Below, in pieces: positions 1 through 6,662 of a DNA stretch of 11,181 nt. Every line of letters starts with the position of its first letter. Position 1 is the first letter of the stretch. The DNA comes from Longimonas sp046498435 (GTDB taxonomy: Bacteria; Bacteroidota; Rhodothermia; Rhodothermales; Salinibacteraceae): the NCBI RefSeq assembly GCF_046498435.1, contig NZ_JAWOAR010000234.1, forward strand, positions 1 through 11,181, written 5' to 3'. The position numbers and the translations under genes are program-made. The notes below the pieces were generated by a model, which was not told the DNA's origin, did not search any database, and saw nothing but the letters and a program-made list of their open reading frames with translations.

Positions 1-489
1 TGTACTTCGGTTTTGAACCCTTTTTCTCCACCTTTTGAAAGCGCTTTCTTTCATTTCCCGGCGCATCAATTTGATGACTGCCTTTTCGGGTATGCCAAAT
101 TGGTGGAAGATGGCATCGAAAGGGGTCCTGTCTTCCAATTCGGAAGCGGCGTAGTAGGCGGTGTCGATGGCTTCTTGCACGTCGCCGCGGGTTTCGCTGA
201 GGGGCTTGCCCATCTCGCGGGTCATGGCATCGGCGAGGTCGTCTTTGCGCTCCAGGAGCAGGTCGCCAATGCGTTTCAGGATGCGTCCGCGCTCGGGAGC
301 GGGGGTGCTCGACCAGCTGTCGAACGCGCGCTGGGCGGCATCGGCGGCATCGTCTACGTCAGCGGGGCCCGAGGCGGGAAAGTGGCCCACCACGTCTTGA
401 AATGACGCCGGATTGCGGCTGGCAAATGTTTGGCCGGTTGCAGCGGCCTGCCAGGTGCCATCGATGTAGTTTTGGAAGAGGTCAGCCAT
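1..489 (-). CDS. Chimeric ORF: aldehyde dehydrogenase N-terminus joined to DUF2805-like domain (partial)
   Basis: The frame opens at the ATG at 489 and stays open for 163 codons to the window edge, so its end is not seen. Residues 1-116 read as the start of an NAD(P)-dependent aldehyde dehydrogenase: the YIDG-W start strand, the PERGRIL-RI-DLL helix and the REMGKPLSE-RGDV segment followed by the AIDTAYYAA helix, as in succinate-semialdehyde/betaine-type enzymes of about 480-500 residues. The Rossmann fold and the catalytic Cys and Glu are absent. From about residue 117 the sequence changes to EDRTPFDAIFHQFGIPE, then VIKLMRR and FKRWRKRV, which I recognise as the DUF2805/TIGR03643 family of small proteins of unknown function. 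GC is about 66% for 141-300 but 45% for 1-140 (hand counts). A working dehydrogenase is not possible. It may be a deletion fusion, an inserted foreign piece, or an assembly join; the sequence cannot decide. Confidence 0.8.
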   Translation of the reverse strand, partial: MADLFQNYIDGTWQAAATGQTFASRNPASFQDVVGHFPASGPADVDDAADAAQRAFDSWSSTPAPERGRILKRIGDLLLERKDDLADAMTREMGKPLSETRGDVQEAIDTAYYAASELEDRTPFDAIFHQFGIPEKAVIKLMRREMKESAFKRWRKRVQNRST

Positions 490-532
490 AAGCAAAATAG
501 AATGTAGCAAAGGGGATACGATCAGTGTCCGC

Positions 533-561
533 AGTATAGCGGATGCCGGGTGCGTTCTCAA
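533..561 (-). promoter_or_regulatory. Sigma-70-type promoter for the aldehyde dehydrogenase frame
   Basis: On the minus strand, TTGAGA (561-556) is followed after exactly 17 bases by TATACT (538-533). Both hexamers are close to the consensus and the spacing is ideal. Transcription would start near 526, leaving a leader of roughly 37 bases before the ATG at 489. The leader has no clear Shine-Dalgarno; an AT-rich stretch lies just before the ATG. The function is inferred from sequence only. Confidence 0.55.
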
Positions 562-697
562 CGCGGGCGTTCGTATTATGCACGAAAAGCGCTTTTGGAG
601 GTCAGGGCTGATGTCTAACGTCCGAGAGCGCTTCCCATCTCGGCAGGTGTCTGTCAACCGAGCCGGAGATGGTTCCACGACATCCACTCCGTAGGCT

Positions 698-736
698 GTC
701 ATCTTGAGAGAGGCGCAGCCGAACCGAAAGATCTCC
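698..736 (+). repeat. GTCAT-type intergenic hairpin element, copy A
   Basis: The stretch begins GTCATCTTGAG and ends GAAAGATCTCC. ATCTT (701-705) can pair with AAGAT (728-732). The layout (GTCAT start, short stem, GATCTCC end) is the same as in the copy at 5624-5671, although the stem bases differ. Similar GTCATC...GATCTC elements lie between genes in many bacteria; role unknown. Confidence 0.4.
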
Positions 737-855
737 CTGGATCTGGCAGAGCGTGCCACACCAGCACACGCATGCACAAACCGCCCGGATCTCCCTACCG
801 TAGCAGCGGTACATCACATGCTTTGTGCTTTTCCCCAACCCCCATGCCGCTGCTT

Positions 856-2061
856 ATGTCTGATGCCGCTGTCACCGCCGATCTGGAAACCTACCTCTCC
901 GAACGCGTGCGCTCCACGCCGCCCAGCGGCATCCGGCGCTTCTTTGAGATTGCAGCGACGATGGACGACGTGATCTCGCTCGGCATCGGGGAGCCGGACT
1001 TCGTGACGCCGCAGCCCGCCGTGCAGGCCGGCATCGACGCGCTCAACAACGGAGAAACCAGCTACACCGCCAACGCCGGACGCGCCGACCTCCGCGATGC
1101 CATTGCCCACGAGCTGTCCAGTCGCTACGGCGTCTCGTACGATGCCGAGGATGAGATCCTGGCCACGGTAGGCGTGAGCGAGGCCATGCAGCTTACCATG
1201 CTCTCGGTGCTCGACCCCGGCGATGAGATTCTCATCCCCGAGCCGTGCTTCGTCTCCTATGCGCCCACCGCGCGGTTTGCAGATGCGAATGTGGTGCACG
1301 TACCCACGAGCGTCGAGAACAACTTTCAGGTCACCGCCGAGACGCTCGAATCCTACATCACACCCAACACGAAAGCGCTCTTCCTGGGATATCCCAACAA
1401 CCCCACCGGCGCGGTGCTGCGGCGCGACACGCTCGAAGACATCGCTACGCTGGTGCAAGAGCACGACCTGCTCGTCATCTCCGACGAAATCTACGACCGC
1501 CTGGTCTACGGCGAGGCCCACGAGCGCGGCCACGTCTGCGTACCCTCCATCGACGGACTCCGCGAGCGGACCATTCTGCTGGGCGGCTTCTCGAAAGGCT
1601 ACGCCATGACGGGCTGGCGCATCGGCTATGCATGCGCCCCGGCGCCGATCTTGCGTGGACTCTACAAGGTGCATCAGTACATGATTATGAGCGCACCCAC
1701 CGTGTCCCAAATCGCCGCGCACACCGCCATCACCGAGTGTCAGGACGAAGTTGAAACCATGCGCCAGGCCTACGACGACCGCCGCCGCGTGCTGGTCGAC
1801 GGACTCAACGAGGCGGGGCTGCCCACCTTTGAGCCCGAAGGCGCCTTCTACTGCTTCCCCGACATCCGCTCCACCGGACTTTCCTCGGAGGAGTTCGTGC
1901 AGCAGCTCCTCGAAGAAGAGCACGTGGCCTGCGTACCGGGCGATGCGTTTGGTCCGAGCGGGGCCGGATACGTGCGCTGCTCCTACGCCACCGGACTCGA
2001 CGACGTCAAAGAGGCGGTCTGGCGGATTCAGCGCTTTGCCGCTAAGCATCAGAACGGATAG
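856..2061 (+). CDS. PLP-dependent class I aminotransferase (aspartate aminotransferase-like)
   Basis: A cytosolic fold-type I aminotransferase of 401 residues, the usual family size. It moves an amino group between an amino acid and a 2-oxo acid using pyridoxal phosphate. Visible motifs: NNPTG at 181-185, SDEIY with the cofactor-binding Asp at 210, the Schiff-base lysine K247 in GGFSKGYAMTGWR, the phosphate-binding Arg 255, and Arg 374 (YVRCSY), which binds the substrate carboxylate. The N-terminal TPPSGIRRFF and ISLGIGEPDF segments fit the Igamma group that includes many bacterial aspartate and aromatic aminotransferases. I chose the ATG at 856 because homologous sequence begins there; ATGs at 844 and 772 are in frame, but the added residues are proline-rich and look non-coding. 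None has a Shine-Dalgarno. Substrate is uncertain: aspartate is likely but methionine, aromatic or alanine specificity cannot be excluded. Confidence 0.9.
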   Translation: MSDAAVTADLETYLSERVRSTPPSGIRRFFEIAATMDDVISLGIGEPDFVTPQPAVQAGIDALNNGETSYTANAGRADLRDAIAHELSSRYGVSYDAEDEILATVGVSEAMQLTMLSVLDPGDEILIPEPCFVSYAPTARFADANVVHVPTSVENNFQVTAETLESYITPNTKALFLGYPNNPTGAVLRRDTLEDIATLVQEHDLLVISDEIYDRLVYGEAHERGHVCVPSIDGLRERTILLGGFSKGYAMTGWRIGYACAPAPILRGLYKVHQYMIMSAPTVSQIAAHTAITECQDEVETMRQAYDDRRRVLVDGLNEAGLPTFEPEGAFYCFPDIRSTGLSSEEFVQQLLEEEHVACVPGDAFGPSGAGYVRCSYATGLDDVKEAVWRIQRFAAKHQNG

Positions 2062-2098
2062 CCGGACTTTGCACATCTCTTTGCATCCCCAATCTGCT

Positions 2099-2440
2099 AT
2101 GCGCACCGTACTGTACGTTTTGGGAATTGCGGCGCTCGCCGCCGGGCTGCACGTGCTCATCGGCTGGCCTGCCACGGCGCTGGCCGGAATGGCGGCCGCT
2201 GGGGCGCGCTATCCCGCTGTGGTGGGCGCGCTCGGCGTGGGGCTGGCGTGGACGGGCGGCGTGGCGTACACATTTGTGGTGAGCGATGCCGGAACGCTCG
2301 CGCTCCTTTCGTTTTTGGCGGATGCGACGGGCGGGGTGCCCCAGGCGGTGCTTGTTGCGCTCCCCACAGGCATCGGCGCGGTGTGGGGCGCGGCCAGCGG
2401 CGCATTGGGGTCGGCGCTCTATACGTGGATTGTCGCGTAG
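2099..2440 (+). CDS. Small hypothetical membrane protein
   Basis: A 113-residue protein starting 37 bases after the aminotransferase stop, probably in the same transcript. It is mostly Ala, Gly, Val and Leu with few charged residues. Hydrophobic stretches at about 3-22, 38-60, 63-76 and 80-110 suggest three or four membrane segments joined by very short loops. There is no recognisable motif and I cannot assign a family. GC-rich, third-position-biased codon use like that of its neighbours supports a real gene. The longer frame that reaches back into the aminotransferase gene is only overlap in another phase. There is no clear Shine-Dalgarno. Confidence 0.6.
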   Translation: MRTVLYVLGIAALAAGLHVLIGWPATALAGMAAAGARYPAVVGALGVGLAWTGGVAYTFVVSDAGTLALLSFLADATGGVPQAVLVALPTGIGAVWGAASGALGSALYTWIVA

Positions 2441-2577
2441 TCGGTTGTGCTTCCAACTTGAGTTCGTCGTGATTAGGGAACGCCCGGGTTGGCCCATCCA
2501 TCCGAACACACGGCGACCGCATGGTGCATCCGCCAGTAAGAATCCGTTATTGCAAATAAAACCAGTTGCATTCGTCT

Positions 2578-3715
2578 ATGAGCCAGTACAACGAGCAGGA
2601 CCTTGTCACCCTCTATGAGCGCACCGATGCGCTCGGGGGCTATCTTTGACCCGGCTGAGCGCGAAGCCCGCATTGCTGAACTGAATCAGGAGCGCCTCGA
2701 CCCGTCGTTCTGGGACGACCCGGAGCGCGCTCGTACCGTCGAAAAGCAGATTGCCCGCGAGCAGGAATGGCTCGATGCGTGGAAGGAGCTCCAGGAGCAT
2801 GTAGAGACGCTCGAAACGCTTCAGCTGCTGGCCTCGGAAGAAGACGAGGACCTGAGCGACGAAATTGACGCCGAAGCTCGCACGTTAGAGCAGAAGCTCG
2901 ACGACCTCGAAATGAAAAGCCTGCTCGACGGCCCCGACGACCACCGCGATGCTATCGTGACGATCAATCCGGGCGCAGGCGGTACCGAAAGTCAGGACTG
3001 GGCCAGCATGCTCTTGCGCATGTACAGCCGCTGGGCCGAGAAGGAAGGCTACGAAACCGAGATGTTAGGCTATCAGCCTGCCGAGGCTGCGGGCATCAAG
3101 AGCGCAACGTTTCGCGTTGCCGGCGACCATGCGTACGGCTACCTGAAATCGGAGCGCGGCGTGCACCGCCTGGTGCGCATCTCTCCGTTCGACTCCGACG
3201 GACGCCGCCACACCTCCTTTGCCAGTGTCTTTGTGTATCCCGAGGTGGACGACACCATCGAGGTGGACCTGAGCACCGGATCTACTGAGCTGCAAACCTT
3301 CCGCTCCGGCGGTAAAGGGGGGCAGCACGTGAACAAGGTGGCTACGGGCGTGCGCCTCATCTGGAACGGCACGCTCTCGAATGGCGACGACATCGAACTC
3401 GTCGCCGAGTGTACCGAGGAGCGCAGCCAGATGCAGAACCGCGAGCGCGCAGAGAAGATGCTCAAGAGCCGCTTGTATCAGGCGGAGCAGGAGCTGCAGG
3501 AGCAGGCGCGCGAAGAGGTCGAAGCCTCCAAGAAGAGCATTGAGTGGGGCAGCCAGATCCGCTCGTACGTGCTGCATCCGTACACCATGGTGAACGATCA
3601 TCGCACGGAGACGAAGTTCTCGAATGCCGAGGCGATTCTGGAAGGCGAGATCGACCCGCTCATCCAGGCGTACCTGACCCACGGCAAGAAAGGCATCAAC
3701 CCGGTGGAGTCGTGA
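2578..3715 (+). CDS. prfB: Peptide chain release factor 2, with programmed +1 frameshift
   Basis: RF2 ends translation at UGA and UAA codons in the ribosomal A site. The gene starts at the ATG at 2578; 23 codons are read, then an in-frame TGA at 2647-2649 is passed by a +1 shift (T2647 skipped) and reading continues from GAC at 2648 to the TGA at 3713. The joined protein is 378 residues, near the 365 of E. coli. The N-terminal piece ends LYERTDALGGYL and the second piece begins DPAEREARI, which together match the RF2 family. Domains: N-terminal helical region to about residue 110, the GAGGTESQDW segment near 132-141, the SPF stop-codon tripeptide at 202-204, and the catalytic GGQ at 247-249 (GGKGGQHVNK). 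The start sometimes picked at 2603 gives unrelated residues and is rejected. Expression should be self-limiting: low RF2 slows termination at the internal UGA and favours the shift. The real stop is also UGA. Confidence 0.95.
2635..2650 (+). promoter_or_regulatory. RF2 programmed +1 frameshift site
   Basis: GGG GGC TAT CTT TGA C is nearly the same as the E. coli prfB site (AGG GGG TAT CTT TGA C). The G-run acts as an internal Shine-Dalgarno placed just before the slippery CTT, and the TGA followed by C is a weak stop context. Seen directly; the mechanism is established for prfB. Confidence 0.93.
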
Positions 3716-3742
3716 GTAACACACGCTTCCTCGTGCGGGGAG

Positions 3743-3765
3743 GTCATGCTCCGCGACGAGATGAC
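3743..3765 (+). repeat. GTCAT-type intergenic hairpin, copy B
   Basis: GTCAT (3743-3747) pairs with ATGAC (3761-3765) and CTC (3749-3751) with GAG (3758-3760), with one bulged G and a six-base loop CGCGAC. It lies 28 bases after the prfB stop. It has no following T-run, so a simple intrinsic terminator is unlikely, though it could protect the transcript end. Confidence 0.45.
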
Positions 3766-3864
3766 GGGGTGTGCATCGCAACTGCGTACGTCCTCACCGC
3801 AATGCTGCAACCAGATTCGGTATGAGTTGATTACCAGCAAAGCGCAGCACGCCCCTCGTCTGAA

Positions 3865-3893
3865 GTCATCCCGGACTTGATCCGGGATCCAGG
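3865..3893 (+). repeat. GTCAT-type intergenic hairpin, copy C
   Basis: It begins GTCATCCCGGA and closes with TCCGGGATCC. The arms 3868-3875 and 3881-3888 form a perfect 8-bp stem around the loop CTTGA. It ends about 50 bases before the nadB start, within the likely leader or promoter region. Near-identical GTCATCCCGGA elements are common between genes in unrelated bacteria; function not known to me. Confidence 0.55.
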
Positions 3894-3943
3894 ATGTTCA
3901 CCACAGAGCAAACCCTACGCATCCCCCTAACGAACAACGGGAT

Positions 3944-5545
3944 ATGGATACGATCACTCCACAGACCGACTTTCTCGTCATCGGCAGCGGCGTAGCCGGA
4001 CTTACGTTTGCGGTGAAAGCGGCGGCGTACGGACACGTTACGGTCATCACGAAAGACGACCTCAGCGAAACCAACACCTCGTATGCGCAGGGCGGGATTG
4101 CCGCGGTCGTCGACGAATCCGATAGTCCCGAGCAGCACATCGAAGACACGCTGGATGCCGGGGCCGGACTCTGCGATCCGGAGATCGTCTCGATCGTCGT
4201 AAACGAGGGGCCGGAGCGGCTCCGCGAACTCATCGAGTGGGGGGCGCACTTCACCCGCACAAGCGGCTCCGATGCGCTGCACCTGGGACGCGAGGGCGGC
4301 CACTCGGCCAACCGCATTGTACACGCCGACGACGCCACCGGGGCCGAGGTGCAGCGGGCGCTCATGGAGCAGGTGCATGCGCATCCGTCCATCGACCTGC
4401 ACCCGCAGCACACCGCTGTAGATCTGCTCACCGAGCACCATCTGGGGCAGCACGTCAACCGCATGCGTCCGGATGTGCATTGCTTTGGCGCGTACGTGCT
4501 CGACCGCACTACCGGCACCGTGCACACCGTGCAGGCACAGGCCACGATCCTGGCGGCCGGGGGATGCGGACAGGTCTACCAGCACACCACGAATCCGCCT
4601 GTGGCTACGGGCGATGGCGTGGCCATGGCCTATCGCGCCAAAGCGCGCGTATCGAACATGGAGTTCGTGCAGTTTCACCCGACCTCGCTCTTTCACCCCG
4701 ATGCCGACTCCTTCCTCATCTCCGAGGCCGTGCGCGGCGAGGGCGGACGCCTGTACAACACCGCGGGTGAGCGCTTCATGCCCGAGTACGACGACCGCGC
4801 CGAGCTCGCCCCGCGCGACATTGTAGCCCGCGCCATCGACGACCAGATGAAGCGCCACGGCGACGACCACGTCTGGCTCGACATCTCGCACAAGTCCGCC
4901 GAGGAGATCCGCGGGCACTTCCCCATGATTGCAGAGACGTGCCAGCAGTACGGCATTGACATCACCGAGGAGCCCATTCCCGTTGTGCCTGCTGCGCACT
5001 ACATGTGTGGCGGGGTACAGACGGATGCGCATGGGCGGACCTCGATCAATCAGCTCTATGCCATCGGCGAGGTGGCGTGCACCGGACTCCACGGCGCCAA
5101 CCGCCTCGCAAGCAATTCGCTGGTCGAGGGGCTCGTGTTTGGGCACCGGGCCATGCAGGTTGCGAAAGACGACCTCGACACCGCTTACACCCCGAAACCG
5201 ATTCCCGATTGGGACGACAGCGGCACGGAAGCGCCCGGCGAGGAAATCTTGATGACGCACAACCGCGACGAACTGAAGCGTGTGATGTCGAACTACGTCG
5301 GCATTGTGCGCTCGGATGTCCGCCTGAAACGCGCCGCCCGTCGCATCCACCTGCTCTACGAAGAAACCGAAGCGTTTTACCAGGAGGCGCACGTCTCCAC
5401 GCGTCTCTGCGAACTGCGCAACATGATCACCACGTGCTACCTCATCGTGCGAAGCGCCCGCATGCGTCGCGAGAGCCGAGGACTGCACTACACCGTCGAT
5501 TATCCCGAAGCCGAGGCCACCGAGCAGCGCGCCACACGGCTGTAG
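3944..5545 (+). CDS. nadB: L-aspartate oxidase
   Basis: An FAD enzyme that oxidises L-aspartate to iminoaspartate, the first step of de novo NAD synthesis; NadA then makes quinolinate. The 533-residue length is normal. The FAD-binding start VIGSGVAGL (12-20), the YAQGGIAA segment (47-54) and the NPPVATGDG region (217-225) are typical. Active-site residues line up with those known in E. coli NadB: Glu 117 (REGGHS), His 245 (QFHPT), Arg 291 (APRD), His 352 (PAAHYMCGG) and Arg 387 (GANRLASNSL). Residues from about 430 form the helical C-terminal domain, ending with the family's SRGLHYTVDYP. These details separate it from the related fumarate reductase and succinate dehydrogenase subunits. The start at 3944 fits the family; no Shine-Dalgarno is visible. 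nadA and nadC are not in the window. It is followed by a convergent operon. Confidence 0.95.
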   Translation: MDTITPQTDFLVIGSGVAGLTFAVKAAAYGHVTVITKDDLSETNTSYAQGGIAAVVDESDSPEQHIEDTLDAGAGLCDPEIVSIVVNEGPERLRELIEWGAHFTRTSGSDALHLGREGGHSANRIVHADDATGAEVQRALMEQVHAHPSIDLHPQHTAVDLLTEHHLGQHVNRMRPDVHCFGAYVLDRTTGTVHTVQAQATILAAGGCGQVYQHTTNPPVATGDGVAMAYRAKARVSNMEFVQFHPTSLFHPDADSFLISEAVRGEGGRLYNTAGERFMPEYDDRAELAPRDIVARAIDDQMKRHGDDHVWLDISHKSAEEIRGHFPMIAETCQQYGIDITEEPIPVVPAAHYMCGGVQTDAHGRTSINQLYAIGEVACTGLHGANRLASNSLVEGLVFGHRAMQVAKDDLDTAYTPKPIPDWDDSGTEAPGEEILMTHNRDELKRVMSNYVGIVRSDVRLKRAARRIHLLYEETEAFYQEAHVSTRLCELRNMITTCYLIVRSARMRRESRGLHYTVDYPEAEATEQRATRL

Positions 5546-5580
5546 GAAGAGAGTAGAGACACGGCGCCGGGGTACCAGTC

Positions 5581-5622
5581 TTTTGGGGAGTGTCCGAATC
5601 AGGCACAGCCTTCGTCCCAAAA
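5581..5622. terminator. Possible terminator-like inverted repeat in the convergent gap
   Basis: TTTTGGG (5581-5587) can pair with CCCAAAA (5616-5622), a 7-bp stem with a 28-base loop, 35 bases after the nadB stop. The T-rich and A-rich arms would serve both strands, as expected between convergent genes, but the loop is long and the stem weak. A guess. Confidence 0.22.
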
Positions 5623-5623
5623 A

Positions 5624-5671
5624 GTCATCCCGGACAGCCCCGACGGTCGTCGGAGCAGGTCTGGGATCTCC
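5624..5671 (+). repeat. GTCAT-type intergenic hairpin, copy D
   Basis: It begins GTCATCCCGGAC and ends GTCTGGGATCTCC. The arms 5627-5635 and 5659-5667 form a 9-bp stem with one G-U pair; inside sits a second stem, CCGACG (5640-5645) with CGTCGG (5648-5653). The outer arms are almost the same as in the copy at 3865, and the end GATCTCC matches the copy at 698. Position between convergent genes would also suit a transcript end. Confidence 0.5.
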
Positions 5672-5742
5672 TTTTCTGGGGACAGATTCAGCATCTCTCC
5701 AGCTCGATGCAATGACAGCCCCTCATTTACAGCAATACGGTA

Positions 5743-6615
5743 TCATGATGATACATACGAGCGGGTGGAGGTGGCGTCTCCATTTCGGCGGGGGGCCGAG
5801 GGGCCGTGGTCTGTACTGGACGAAAGAGCTTCGGGAGCAGCGCTCCACACAGCCCATGGAGCAGAGTCAGGACCATCCCAGAGATCGTTCAGTGTGTTTT
5901 TGTCTTTGAGTGTGTCCATGGGATGCCAAAATCCATCGTGCTGGTAGGCCGCCAACTGATTGTCGCGGGCCAGTCGCTCCAGCGGATCGCGTTCCCAAGA
6001 GGTGTCATCGCCGTCAATGTAATCAATGACGGCAGGGTCGAGCACAAAGAACCCGCCGTTGATCCAGGCATCATCGCCCTGTGGCTTCTCGCGAAAGCGT
6101 TTCACCACGCTGTCTTGAGCCAGCGTAAACGTACCAAATCGACCGGGAGGCTGTACCGCCGTCATTGTGGCGAGCAGTCCATGCGCTCTGTGAAACGCGA
6201 GCGATGCTGCAATGTCGATGTTGGCAACGCCATCGCCATAGGTAAAGAAGAAAGGCTCATCGTCAAGCAGATGGCGAACACGTTTCAGTCGGCCACCGGT
6301 GAGCGTTCCATCTCCCGTGTCGATGAGCGATACCGTCCACGGCTCCGTTTCGTCGTTTAAAAACGTTGTGTCACGGGTCGTGAGGTTGATCTTCATATCC
6401 GCATTTTGGAGATGATAATTGTAAAAGTACTCCTTAATGTAGCGCCCTTTGTATCCGCAGCAGATAATGAAATCCGTAACGCCGTAGTGCGCATAGATTT
6501 TCATGATATGCCACAAAATGGGGCGGTGCCCGATCTCGACCATTGGTTTGGGGCGTACATCGGTTTCTTCGGATAGACGCGTGCCGTATCCGCCGGCTAA
6601 TATTACAGCTTTCAT
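5743..6615 (-). CDS. rfbF: Glucose-1-phosphate cytidylyltransferase
   Basis: Makes CDP-glucose from CTP and glucose 1-phosphate, the entry to CDP-linked deoxy and branched sugars of surface polysaccharides. The nucleotide-binding start MKAVILAGGYGTRL is followed by SEETDVRPKPMVEIG (15-29), a signature of the cytidylyl group rather than of thymidylyl or uridylyl enzymes. The metal-binding Asp 128 is in FTYGDGVANID, and the sugar-site FREKPQGDDAWINGGFFV (174-191) and WHPMDTLKDKN (230-240) are intact. Known family members end near the APWAVW match, which here finishes at residue 257; this protein runs on for 33 Ser/Ala/Pro/Arg-rich residues to 290, perhaps because the usual stop was lost. It is the last gene of the minus-strand operon, 47 bases after the SAF oxidoreductase. 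The usual partner, CDP-glucose 4,6-dehydratase, is not in the window. Confidence 0.92.
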   Translation of the reverse strand: MKAVILAGGYGTRLSEETDVRPKPMVEIGHRPILWHIMKIYAHYGVTDFIICCGYKGRYIKEYFYNYHLQNADMKINLTTRDTTFLNDETEPWTVSLIDTGDGTLTGGRLKRVRHLLDDEPFFFTYGDGVANIDIAASLAFHRAHGLLATMTAVQPPGRFGTFTLAQDSVVKRFREKPQGDDAWINGGFFVLDPAVIDYIDGDDTSWERDPLERLARDNQLAAYQHDGFWHPMDTLKDKNTLNDLWDGPDSAPWAVWSAAPEALSSSTDHGPSAPRRNGDATSTRSYVSS

Positions 6616-6662
6616 GGTTGAGTAGGGAGTAGTGCTTGAGCGATACGGTTTATGAGGTCGTG

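Larger units (their letters stand above)
490..855. other. Intergenic region between divergent genes
   Basis: These 366 bases separate two divergently transcribed genes. They hold the minus-strand promoter (533-561), the GTCAT-type hairpin element (698-736) and a short inverted repeat with arms TACCG (796-800) and CGGTA (807-811). Open frames crossing this stretch do not resemble any protein. I see no convincing plus-strand promoter for the aminotransferase, no RNA gene and no mobile element. Confidence 0.6.

Noticed and set aside
13..405. Plus-strand open frame of 130 codons at the left edge
   Set aside because: Antisense to the aldehyde dehydrogenase/DUF2805 frame, which has clear family motifs; this one has none.
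796..811. TACCG...CGGTA inverted repeat as an operator for the aminotransferase gene
   Set aside because: Five-base arms arise often by chance, and no promoter could be placed next to them.
814..2175. Long minus-strand open frame (453 codons) across the aminotransferase
   Set aside because: It is the mirror of a high-GC gene with strong third-position bias; its translation has no family likeness, while the plus strand carries all aminotransferase motifs.
2441..2577. Promoter for prfB in the AT-rich stretch near 2546-2561
   Set aside because: No pair of boxes with acceptable spacing, for either sigma-70 or the Bacteroidota TTTG/TAnnTTTG type, could be found.
2603..3715. prfB starting at the ATG at 2603 without frameshift
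   Set aside because: The first 15 residues of that frame do not match RF2, whereas the upstream frame ending at the TGA matches it and has the known shift site.
3866..5620. Long minus-strand open frame (584 codons) across nadB
   Set aside because: Its translation is Gly/Val/Arg/His-rich with no recognisable domain, and it is fully explained as a shadow of the conserved nadB gene.
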